Shown one piece after another: positions 34,261 through 42,302 of a stretch of 64,000 nt of DNA; within the stretch, counting starts at the first letter, position 1; the number at the start of each line of letters is the position of its first letter. The position numbers and the translations under genes are program-made. The stretch spans positions 47,212-111,211 of the forward strand of contig JAFANP010000055.1 in NCBI GenBank assembly GCA_019232625.1, in the 5' to 3' direction. This DNA comes from Alphaproteobacteria bacterium. GTDB lineage: Bacteria; Pseudomonadota; Alphaproteobacteria; Sphingomonadales; Sphingomonadaceae. The notes beneath the pieces are model-generated. The model saw only the letters and a list, made by a program, of their open reading frames with translations. It was not told the origin of the DNA and did not search any database.

Positions 34261-35171
34261 AGACGGCCGAGCCCCAGGCGGCCGAGGTCGCGCTCGGCCC
34301 CTCGCTCGCCCGCGCCGCGGCCGAGATCGACTCACTGTTCGAGGCTCTGCTTCCCGATCCGCCGGACCCGCGCCGGAGACTGTTCCAGGCGATGCGCCAC
34401 GCCGCGATCGGCGGCGGCAAGCGGCTCCGCCCCGCCCTCTGCCTCGCCTCGGCGGACCTGTTCGGCGTGCCTCGGGCGCGCGCGTTCCGGGCCGGGCTGG
34501 CGGTCGAGTGCGTCCACATCCACTCGCTCATCCACGACGACCTGCCCTGCATGGACGACGACGACCTGCGGCGGGGCAAGCCGACGGTCCACCGCGCCTA
34601 CGACGAGGCGACCGCGGTCCTCGCCGGCGACGCGCTGCTGGCGCTCGCTTTCGGGATCCTCGCCGATCCGCTGACCCATTCCGACGGCGCCGTCCGGGCC
34701 GAGCTTTCCGGCGAGCTTTCGCGCGCGGCCGGAGCCTGGGGCATGGCGGGCGGACAGATGCTCGACCTCCTCAGCTCCGCGGAGCGCGAGAGCCTCGACA
34801 CGGTCACCAGCATGCAGCGCCTCAAGACCGGGGCTCTGATCGGCTGGTGCGTGGAAGCCGGGGCGATCCTCGGCCACGCCCCCGCCGACGCCCGGACCAG
34901 CCTCCGCGGCTACGCCCAGTGCCTCGGCCTCGCCTTTCAGATCGCCGACGATCTGCTCGATCGCGAAGGCGACGAACGGGTCGTCGGCAAGAGGCTCCGC
35001 AAGGACGAGCAGGCGGGGCGGGTGACCTTCGTCACCCTGCTCGGGGCCGACCGCGCCCGGCGCCAGGCGGATCTGCTCGTCGAGCAGGCGGCCGAGCATC
35101 TGCGCGGGTTCGGCGAGGACGCGCGGCTTCTCGACGCCATCGCGCGCTTCTGCGTCAGCCGGCGCCGCTGA
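34257..35171 (+). CDS. crtE: geranylgeranyl diphosphate synthase CrtE
   Basis: A 304-residue trans-prenyltransferase. The first aspartate-rich motif is IHDDLPCMDDDDLRRGKP and the second is FQIADDLLD. It supplies the C20 substrate for CrtB; a farnesyl-diphosphate synthase role is less likely given the neighbourhood. The ATG overlaps the ispH stop. The 3' end overlaps the LOV regulator gene by 17 bases. Confidence 0.9.
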   Translation: MKTAEPQAAEVALGPSLARAAAEIDSLFEALLPDPPDPRRRLFQAMRHAAIGGGKRLRPALCLASADLFGVPRARAFRAGLAVECVHIHSLIHDDLPCMDDDDLRRGKPTVHRAYDEATAVLAGDALLALAFGILADPLTHSDGAVRAELSGELSRAAGAWGMAGGQMLDLLSSAERESLDTVTSMQRLKTGALIGWCVEAGAILGHAPADARTSLRGYAQCLGLAFQIADDLLDREGDERVVGKRLRKDEQAGRVTFVTLLGADRARRQADLLVEQAAEHLRGFGEDARLLDAIARFCVSRRR

Positions 35172-35793
35172 TCTCCAGCCCCGCCTCGACCCCGATCCTT
35201 ATCGCCTCGGCCGAGCTCGCTATGCCGAGCTTGGTCAGTAAGGCCGCCCGGTGCATCTTCACGGTCTTCTCGTCGATGCCGAGGAAACCGGCGGTCTGCT
35301 TGTTGCGATAGCCCGCGATCATGTGGGCGAGCACCTGGCGCTGGCGGGGCGTCAGCGCCGCGACCCGTCCCGCAGCCTCCCGCCGGCGCGCCTCGAGGTC
35401 TACTTCGCCCTCGCCGGTCTCCATCTGCGAGCCGATGAAATAGGCGATTCCGCCCGCCGGGCCGAAGACCGGAGCGATCATCACCGCGTTCCGGAAGGCC
35501 GAACCGTCCTTGCGATAGTTGAGCATCCTGGCGAGCGTGGGCCGCCCGTCGCGGACCGCGTCGCGGAGCAGGGCCCGCGCCTCCGGTTCGGTGTCCGGCC
35601 CCGCCAGGAAGCGGCAATTGCGCCCGACGATCTCCTCCTCCCGATAGCCCGTCAGCTCGCAAAAGGCGCGATTGACGGCGACGATCGGGTTGTCGGGCCG
35701 CCGCGGATCGGTGATCACCGACGCGATCGGAGTCGCCGCGATCGACGCGAACAGCTCCTCGTCTGCCGAACCGCTCTGGACAGCCGAATCCAT
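35155..35793 (-). CDS. LOV-domain photoreceptor with LuxR DNA-binding domain
   Basis: A 212-residue regulator. The LOV core (about residues 12-125) contains GRNCRFLAGP with the photoactive cysteine C60, and NYRKDGSAFRN. The LuxR-type helix-turn-helix follows (TPRQRQVLAHMIAGYRNKQT, then IDEKTVKMHRAALLTKLG). Blue light should form a flavin-cysteine adduct and change DNA binding. It converges with crtE and is the likely light regulator of the carotenoid genes (inference). ATG 35793 is chosen. Confidence 0.92.
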   Translation of the reverse strand: MDSAVQSGSADEELFASIAATPIASVITDPRRPDNPIVAVNRAFCELTGYREEEIVGRNCRFLAGPDTEPEARALLRDAVRDGRPTLARMLNYRKDGSAFRNAVMIAPVFGPAGGIAYFIGSQMETGEGEVDLEARRREAAGRVAALTPRQRQVLAHMIAGYRNKQTAGFLGIDEKTVKMHRAALLTKLGIASSAEAIRIGVEAGLEISGAG

Positions 35794-35891
35794 GGTCACC
35801 GGATAGAGACTTTCGGCCCGCTCCGCGAGGTTGAACCCCGGGCGCGGCGCGCTTCCGCGGTCCGAGCCGCGCACGGGCCGCCCGAAGCCCC

Positions 35892-36476
35892 TCAATCCTG
35901 CAGGTGCGCCGCCAGGGCGAGGGCCAGCAGGACCAGCACGGCGCTCGCGACGACGGCGATCAGCCGCTGATCCGCCGTCGACCCGCGGGCGCCCTGCAGC
36001 GGCGCCCGGTCGAGCAGGCGATCGAGGCTCCAATGGCGGCCGATGACGTCGAGCCGCGCCTCGAGCAGCTCCTGCCTTTCCCGGTAGCGCCGCAAGGAGC
36101 GGTGGAGCGTTCCCCACGACCCCAGGATCAGCATCGCGGAGACCCCGGTGACCACCAGCCGCACCGCCATCGATGCCTTGTCGGTGGTCAGCAGATAGAC
36201 GTTGGCGGTCACCGTCACGGCGGCGATCTGGAGGAAGCCGGGCACCAGCTGGAGGCGCCGATCCTGCTGCGCGCGCATCTCGGCGTGAAGCTCCCCGAAC
36301 AGGGATTCGCCATGCGCCTCGAGCGCCGAACGCTCCTCGTCCGACAGCTCGAAGAGTTCGGAGCGGGGATCTTCCGGCGGCACTTGCCGACAACAGGCGG
36401 GGTCGGAGGGTGTTCCGCGAGGCGCCTGAAGGGTTGGGGCATCTCCCAGCTCCTCCGAGCTTGTGCGCTGATCCAT
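35892..36476 (-). CDS. membrane protein of unknown function
   Basis: A 194-residue protein with a charged cytoplasmic N-terminal half and three hydrophobic helices: FLQIAAVTVTANVYLLT, VRLVVTGVSAMLILGSW and LIAVVASAVLVLLALALAA. A short basic loop (RSLRRYRERQELLEARL) separates the second and third. No family is recognised. It marks the left edge of the accessory island. Confidence 0.6.
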   Translation of the reverse strand: MDQRTSSEELGDAPTLQAPRGTPSDPACCRQVPPEDPRSELFELSDEERSALEAHGESLFGELHAEMRAQQDRRLQLVPGFLQIAAVTVTANVYLLTTDKASMAVRLVVTGVSAMLILGSWGTLHRSLRRYRERQELLEARLDVIGRHWSLDRLLDRAPLQGARGSTADQRLIAVVASAVLVLLALALAAHLQD

Positions 36477-36726
36477 GCCGGTTGACGATCCAGTACTGGA
36501 CCCAGGATAGCCGGCCTCGGCAGCGTACCGGCTGGGTGACCAGCTACGGACGACCCAAGCTAAGTCGGCGTTCGGCTGCCTTTCGGTCGGTGCGTATTGA
36601 ACCTAATATAAACTCATCAAGCCAGTGATGGAGTGCAGCCGCTCAGTCTACGTCGCTGTGCGGCGGTTCGCCCGCAGGCAAGACAGAATGCTTAGATTGC
36701 TGGTCATGCTGAGCAAGGGGACAAAA

Positions 36727-39072
36727 ATGAGCACGACAACGAGCGGAAACCGCTTCCGGGACAGCGTGGCTGACCTCCTGCGCGCGGGTGGTTATCAAGT
36801 TCACACAGAGATACAACTCGGGTCTAAGCGCGTTGATATCTATTTCGAAGAGCGCCGTTTTGCCTCCTTCCGACGCTTTGCAGTGGAAGCCAAAAACTTT
36901 GGTAGATCACTGAAAAACAATGATTTTGAAAAAATATATGGCGGCTATGCAGCGCTACTCAAGGAAAATCTGATCGACCATATTATGGTGGTCTCTACAT
37001 TGGAGCTCGAGGCGCCAGCAGCGCAGGGTTTGCTCAAGGCCTTGGCAAGTCAAATCTCGTATCATCGACTTAAAGATTTCCAGGAAGAGATCCTTGGATT
37101 TCAAGCCTTTTTAGGTAACTTCCTCAACCGACATGAGCGCGAAGGCCTCGAACACTATTTCGTCCAACCGACGCTTAGTGACGGTCGCCACCTGATGACA
37201 GCTCTCAACGAGTGGCTAGAGGACGACGGCGATAGCGCCCCCGTCGCCATAATAGCCGGTTACGGGATGGGCAAGACGAGCGTAGCAAAGCATTTCACAT
37301 ACAATTTGGCAAAGCGGTTCCTAGCGGGTGATGATAGCCGGATACCCGTTTATGTGAGCCTGGGGGGGATCTCTCGCGAGCAAGGTCTTGAGGGGCTAAT
37401 CAGTACCGCACTTACAAGTGGCCTACCTTCAGTCCGAAACTTCAGCTTTCCAGTCTTCGAAATGCTCAACGAGGCGGGTCGCTTTCTGATTATATTGGAC
37501 GGTTTCGACGAAATGAAACACATGATGAGCGAAGCCGAGTTCCGTGCGAACTTCGATGAACTGCATCGGTTGGTGGCCGGGCGTTCAAAAGTTTTATTGC
37601 TTGGCCGCCCCACAGCATTCCTGTCCGATAGCGAGCACGCGTACGTTCTACGAGGTTCGGCGCGCATAGGTGCTCAAACCCACCGCCCCCCCGGTAGTCC
37701 CAATTATACCGAAGTTCGCTTGAGACCTTTTACACCCGACCAAGTTCGTAAGTTTCTGGCATGTTACTTTCGGTTTCAACGAGAGAGTGGCAAGATAGAG
37801 GTTGACGAGGAATTTGCAGCGCAGCGAATTCGTGAACTCGAAAGCGCGGAGCATGAGGAGCTAATCGCCCGTCCTGTTCATGCTCGTATGTTGGCTGATC
37901 TAGCCGGCGATCGAGGATTCATAATCAGTCATCTAACGCGCTTTCAGCTATACGATCATTTCGTTGCTCATCTTATTGATCGCGAGGGAAAAAAGCTGGG
38001 ACGGGGAAGTCAACTTAAGGATGTCGACAGACGTGCATTTTCTTGCGACCTCGCTTGGCACCTCTGGCTTGACCCCAGCGGTTCGACATCCGGATGTCGA
38101 ATTGAGGATATCCCTCCTCACCTCTTCGCGCCCTATTTGCCGAGCCAAGAAGACCCTATAGCTCTGCGACGTGCGCTGTTGTCTGGATCTTTTTTAGATG
38201 AGAAGGCCGCCGGCGTGTTCTACTTTGCCCATCGCTCTTTCCAGGAGTTCCTAGTCGCTGAATTCATTTGGAGCAACTTGACAGAGGGAGAGGATTCCGC
38301 TGAGATCATCGACCAGCTAGGAAGCGCGATTAGCAGGGAGGTATACGACTTCCTTGTAGAACGTGACGACCGGAGCTTCTTTCGTACACTGCTGTCCGAA
38401 TTGGCGAGATATAGTGCAGCGCTACCCCTTGAAGGGTTCATCGTTGTGACCCGCTCAGAGATCATGCGCGAGGTCGCAACCGGCCGCGCCGCCGCATTTT
38501 TCACTGCCTGGGACGCCGGCACAATGCTCGCCCATGCCATGGTGCACAATCGCGAAGACGATGGAAGCATGATACGGGTTGCGAGACAAATTGGGAGCCG
38601 TGCCAGCCGTAAACCAGGAGTCCTTCTGAGTGCGATTAGGACGGTACTCCTGCTGGGGCCAAGAGCGGATTTACCGCGAGAGATCAGAGCAAAAATCGTT
38701 GTGGGATTGATGTTTGCGCGTGCTGAAACGGACATAGAGCAGCTTGCGATAGAAATGGACCGCGGGAAAAAATCTCGTGCGTTGAGAGATACCATATTCG
38801 AAGCGGTCACCGCTGAGGAAGGGGATCACGGCCAGCTGACGATGGAGTTAAATGTCGGAATAATCATGGAAATCGCTGCCGGCGTTGCACCTCAACCCAT
38901 CGACGACTCTTCAATGGATAGGGGTCAGCTGAATTGGATCTACCGAGCTGGCTTTGATGACTTTTTTAGCCACGTTCCCGACCCCGGCCGCGAGCGCTTG
39001 CGTACATTCTATCAGCGTGACGCTCATCTATCACGGAAATTGAATATGCGTCGTTTGGACAGAAAGGAGTAG
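36727..39072 (+). CDS. nuclease-NACHT fusion, probable antiphage protein
   Basis: A 781-residue protein. The N-terminus is an Mrr-like PD-(D/E)xK nuclease (GSKRVD with D37, then VEAKN with E54 and K56). A NACHT-type STAND NTPase follows, with Walker A AGYGMGKTS (K183) and Walker B FLIILDGFDEM (253-263). The rest is a long helical sensor-like region. This layout matches bacterial NACHT antiphage proteins, where the C-terminus senses phage and the nuclease is the effector. The DNA is visibly AT-richer with different codon use, which indicates recent transfer. ATG 36727 with AAGGGG upstream is preferred over GTG 36625. Confidence 0.82.
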   Translation: MSTTTSGNRFRDSVADLLRAGGYQVHTEIQLGSKRVDIYFEERRFASFRRFAVEAKNFGRSLKNNDFEKIYGGYAALLKENLIDHIMVVSTLELEAPAAQGLLKALASQISYHRLKDFQEEILGFQAFLGNFLNRHEREGLEHYFVQPTLSDGRHLMTALNEWLEDDGDSAPVAIIAGYGMGKTSVAKHFTYNLAKRFLAGDDSRIPVYVSLGGISREQGLEGLISTALTSGLPSVRNFSFPVFEMLNEAGRFLIILDGFDEMKHMMSEAEFRANFDELHRLVAGRSKVLLLGRPTAFLSDSEHAYVLRGSARIGAQTHRPPGSPNYTEVRLRPFTPDQVRKFLACYFRFQRESGKIEVDEEFAAQRIRELESAEHEELIARPVHARMLADLAGDRGFIISHLTRFQLYDHFVAHLIDREGKKLGRGSQLKDVDRRAFSCDLAWHLWLDPSGSTSGCRIEDIPPHLFAPYLPSQEDPIALRRALLSGSFLDEKAAGVFYFAHRSFQEFLVAEFIWSNLTEGEDSAEIIDQLGSAISREVYDFLVERDDRSFFRTLLSELARYSAALPLEGFIVVTRSEIMREVATGRAAAFFTAWDAGTMLAHAMVHNREDDGSMIRVARQIGSRASRKPGVLLSAIRTVLLLGPRADLPREIRAKIVVGLMFARAETDIEQLAIEMDRGKKSRALRDTIFEAVTAEEGDHGQLTMELNVGIIMEIAAGVAPQPIDDSSMDRGQLNWIYRAGFDDFFSHVPDPGRERLRTFYQRDAHLSRKLNMRRLDRKE

Positions 39073-39344
39073 CTGTTTACGTGGGTTCGAAGCCGGCTCA
39101 GGCACCGTTTTCGATCTCTAAAGACCTGGCGACTGGCTCATTCCAACAGCTGCCAGCGTTCTTGAAAAGGTACATTAAACGTAATCGCCCTTTTCTGCGG
39201 ATACTGCCTCGGCAGATGGGTTGGTCTAATCGCTGCGGGCCCGCCCGTTTTAGTCAGTGCCGATGCTCAACGGGTCGGCGGCCACGCGCCTCCGCGGAGC
39301 GCCCGTCGGAGAGACGGCGCGGTGCGGCTCCCGCTGCACATAGC

Positions 39345-39600
39345 AACCTCCGGCGGGCGATCACTATGATTCGTCTCCCCTCGTCGCCCGAGCCCGGGCC
39401 GATGTCGATGAACCAGTCGCTTGCCGCGGCCACCGCGATCTCGTGATTGATGAGGACGACGCTGCTTTCGGCGTCGACTAGGGCGCCCAGCTGGGTGATC
39501 AGGTGCTCGATGTCGGTCGCGTGAAGGCCCGTGGTCGGCCCGTCGAGGGCGTAGGGGGCGCCGCCGCGCTGGGCGCGCTGGAGTTCGGTGTCGAGTTTTC
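39345..39600 (-). pseudogene. decayed 3' fragment of a uvrA-like gene
   Basis: Reading leftward, the frame gives [26 protein letters not shown] and then ASDWFIDIGPGSGDEG. These match the C-terminus of the intact UvrA-like protein encoded at 44502-47045 at most positions. The Walker B glutamate is lost (LDEPTTG has become LDGPTTG), and the homology stops abruptly at about 39600. It is a broken copy. A 22-bp hairpin sits just beyond the break. Confidence 0.82.
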
Positions 39601-39607
39601 CCACCCT

Positions 39608-39629
39608 ATGCCAGCTACATGCCTGGCAT
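39608..39629. repeat. 22-bp hairpin element, copy 1
   Basis: Seven-base arms ATGCCAG and CTGGCAT flank the loop CTACATGC, eight bases from the broken end of the uvrA fragment. A second copy at 44414-44435 has both arms changed together (GTGCCAG / CTGGCAC), so pairing is preserved. Confidence 0.7.
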
Positions 39630-39779
39630 CGAGGGCCTTGGCCGGGAGCTTGTCTGGCGACGCTCAAGCGGGACGCGCTGCGGCTTTGCTTCGGAGCTGC
39701 GGCGGAGTGACGAATGGGGCCGGCGACGCCCGCTACCTCGTGTTCGCAACGCAATATCCAGCGCGGCGCCCCTTCCGGG

Positions 39780-40094
39780 CTACAGCGCTTCCGCCACCGC
39801 TTCCTTGGACGCCAGCACGTGGGCGTGCTCGATCTTGGGCAGGCCGCTTAAGAGCGTCGGCGTGTGGGCGATCAGCGCCCGGCCGACCTTTCCGGCGAGG
39901 TGAGCCAGCCGATCCTTCTCGCTCCCGAACGTGTCGAAGATGGCGAAGTCGCGCGCGCCGAACTTGACGGCGAACCAGTCGACCGTTCCCTCCTCCTCCA
40001 TCACGTCGTCCCGGGCCCTCCGAAGGAAATCCTCGACCTCGTCCTCCTTGCCTTCCTTCGCCTCGATCCGGACGAACAATGCGCGGTCGATCAT
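39780..40094 (-). CDS. antibiotic-biosynthesis-monooxygenase-fold protein
   Basis: A 104-residue ABM-fold protein (ALFVRIEAKEGKEDEVEDFLRR, then FAIFDTFGSEKDRLAHLAGKV), the size of quinol-monooxygenase and haem-degrading relatives. Cofactor-free oxidation of a quinol or similar compound is typical. ATG 40094 has AAGGAG upstream. No neighbour reveals its substrate. Confidence 0.82.
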   Translation of the reverse strand: MIDRALFVRIEAKEGKEDEVEDFLRRARDDVMEEEGTVDWFAVKFGARDFAIFDTFGSEKDRLAHLAGKVGRALIAHTPTLLSGLPKIEHAHVLASKEAVAEAL

Positions 40095-40461
40095 CGACTT
40101 TCTCCTTGGTTGGACTCCGTGGATGAGGCTTGCGCGGTCATGAGGTCCGCCGGGCGCATGCCGGTGAAGCCCTTGAGAGCAGGTCCCGGATTGCGCGACG
40201 ATCTTTCGCCATGAGGCTGTCCTATGGCCGTCGAGGGTCAACTCCCGGGAGGACGCGAGGTTGCCGGCGCCGTCGAGGATAAGCGCGCGGCGTAAGAAAA
40301 TCGCAGAAAGGGCGGGTCGACGACGGGCGGCGCCGCCGCCGCGGGCACTTTCGGACCCGCCACGGAACGAAGCCGGGACGCGCGGGCTTTGCAAGGGACG
40401 TCATCGCGGCGGTCGCGACGGCGTTCGCTCGATGCCGGCGCGCGCCGGTCAGGAGGCAGGA
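40095..40461. other. intergenic region, nothing recognised
   Basis: A 367-base gap between the divergent monooxygenase-fold gene and the aldo/keto reductase. Apart from the two ribosome sites at its ends I see no gene, RNA or clear repeat. Both promoters should lie here. Confidence 0.5.
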
Positions 40462-41295
40462 ATGCGCTTTCGTCAGTTCGGATCCGCGGGGCACGAGGTT
40501 TCGGTCGTCGGCCAGGGCACCTGGAAAATCGACGGGGACAGGCGGGAGCTTGCCGTTGCGACCCTCCGCCGCGGCCTCGACGAGGGCATGACCCATATCG
40601 ACACCGCGGAAATGTACGGCGATGCCGAGTTGCTGGTCGGGGAGGCGATAAGCGGCCGGCGGGACGAGGTGTTCCTCGTTTCCAAGGTGCTTCCCGGGAA
40701 CGCCTCGGCCCGAGGCACGATCGAAGCCTGCGAACGATCGCTGGCGCGCCTCCGCACCGACCGCCTCGATTGCTACCTGCTTCACTGGCGCGGCAGGATC
40801 CCCCTTGAAGAAACGATCGCGGCGTTCGAGCAGCTCGTCGCGTCGGGCAAGATCCTCGCCTGGGGGGTCAGCAATTTCGACGTTGCGGATCTCGAAGAGG
40901 CGCTCGCCCTCGCCGGTCCGGGCAGGCTCGCCTGCAACCAGGTCCTCTACAATCTTCAGGAACGCGCGATCGAGCACGCGGTCATCCCCTGGTGCGAACA
41001 GAGCGAAATGGCAATCGTCGCCTACAGCCCGTTCGGGCATGGCGACTTCCCGGACGAGCGCTCCCCGGGCGGAAGAGTGCTCGCGAGCATCGCCGAGGCC
41101 CACCAGGCGACCCCGCGCCAGGTCGCTTTGGCCTTCCTCACCCGCCAGGCGTTCGCGATCCCGAAGGCGTCGAGCCTGGACCATGCCGCGGAAAATGCCC
41201 GCGCGAGCGATGTCGAGCTCTCCGAAAGCGAGCTGGCCCGCATCGACGCCGCCTTCCCCCGCGGCCCGAAGCCCGCGGCCCTGCCGATGATCTAG
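40462..41295 (+). CDS. aldo/keto reductase
   Basis: A 277-residue NADPH-dependent TIM-barrel reductase. The catalytic tetrad is visible: Asp and Tyr in HIDTAEMYG, Lys in FLVSKVLP, His in CYLLHWRG. The nucleotide-binding end AIPKASSLDHAAEN is present. ATG 40462 has a perfect AGGAGG site. Substrate unknown. Confidence 0.9.
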   Translation: MRFRQFGSAGHEVSVVGQGTWKIDGDRRELAVATLRRGLDEGMTHIDTAEMYGDAELLVGEAISGRRDEVFLVSKVLPGNASARGTIEACERSLARLRTDRLDCYLLHWRGRIPLEETIAAFEQLVASGKILAWGVSNFDVADLEEALALAGPGRLACNQVLYNLQERAIEHAVIPWCEQSEMAIVAYSPFGHGDFPDERSPGGRVLASIAEAHQATPRQVALAFLTRQAFAIPKASSLDHAAENARASDVELSESELARIDAAFPRGPKPAALPMI

Positions 41296-41411
41296 GCTTG
41301 GGCGCCCCGCGCTCTTCGTCCGACAGATCGAGCCGTCCATCGTGCGAGACCGTGACTTGCTCCGGCAAGGGGACGCGGCCATACCGAGGCCGGAAGGATG
41401 ATCGTAATTGC

Positions 41412-42302
41412 ATGAAATTCGAGGTTCACGATCTCGCCGCCGGGATGGCCGAAGGCATGCGACAGTCCGACGAGTCGACACTAGCCAAAGCGCAGAATTT
41501 AGCGTGGGAGGAATGCGTATCCGATGAGCGCCGCGAATTCTTCGAGAGTAAGAACTTCGCCGGCCGCGGCCCTTCTTGGAGCGCCCTTTCCGAGAGGCAT
41601 GACGACTATGTGCAGCTGTATGTGATCACCGACGCGGTTCCCCATACGTTCAACACGAGCCTGAAGCCCGCGCGCCTCGAAGGACTCGATAAGGATCAGG
41701 TGGTCGTTCGCTTGGAGCGGCTGGAGCGAGCGTTCGAAAACTCGATCTATTCATTCGATGAGATACAGGATGCCCACGAGGCTCGCGATCTGGCGATCTT
41801 GGATGCATTCGCCGAGGAATGGAATGCGGTGCGCGATTCGAGGCCGGCCTTCGCGACCTTCTTGCGCGAGGTGCAGCACGAGCTCGAGCGTCCGGATTGG
41901 CCCGACCTGTTGCGCAACAGGCTTGGATTGGCCCGTTACCAGCCCGCGGGCGAGCCCATTCCGGTTGCAGTGATGAGCTATTCCGTCCGGGAGGTTCTGG
42001 CGGATGCTGGCGGTGCCGTACCATTCACCACTCCGACGGTGCTGGATTCGGCGCCGTGGGAGCATTATTTTCCTGCGCCGCGGGACATCTCGTATGGCCG
42101 GGCGATGGCGCTCACACCATGTGATACCGATGAACAACTAGTTGCGGAAATCCTTCATTCACGTCTAACGTATAGGGGGAGGCACATCCGAATGCTGGGG
42201 TTCGTCCGGGACCGCTCGCCCATTGTGCCGCTTGCCACGCTGCGTTCTCATCACCTGCTGGCGTTGCAGCTAGCGTCGGGACGCGAGGATTTCGGTCAGT
42301 GA
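41412..42302 (+). CDS. unrecognised protein of the island gene pair
   Basis: A 296-residue soluble protein with no signal or membrane segment and no motif that I recognise. It is rich in Glu, Asp and Arg, with helical stretches such as DQVVVRLERLERAFENSIYSFDEIQDAHEARD. The C-terminus (HIRMLGFVRDRSPIVPLATLRSHHLLALQLASG) looks like a mixed alpha/beta fold. Its stop overlaps the GTG start of the next gene, so the two form a unit. GC content is somewhat below the core genome. Confidence 0.65.
   Translation: MKFEVHDLAAGMAEGMRQSDESTLAKAQNLAWEECVSDERREFFESKNFAGRGPSWSALSERHDDYVQLYVITDAVPHTFNTSLKPARLEGLDKDQVVVRLERLERAFENSIYSFDEIQDAHEARDLAILDAFAEEWNAVRDSRPAFATFLREVQHELERPDWPDLLRNRLGLARYQPAGEPIPVAVMSYSVREVLADAGGAVPFTTPTVLDSAPWEHYFPAPRDISYGRAMALTPCDTDEQLVAEILHSRLTYRGRHIRMLGFVRDRSPIVPLATLRSHHLLALQLASGREDFGQ

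Noticed and set aside
36625..36726. upstream GTG start for the NACHT protein
   Set aside because: ATG 36727 has a ribosome site, and the nuclease domain starts just after it.
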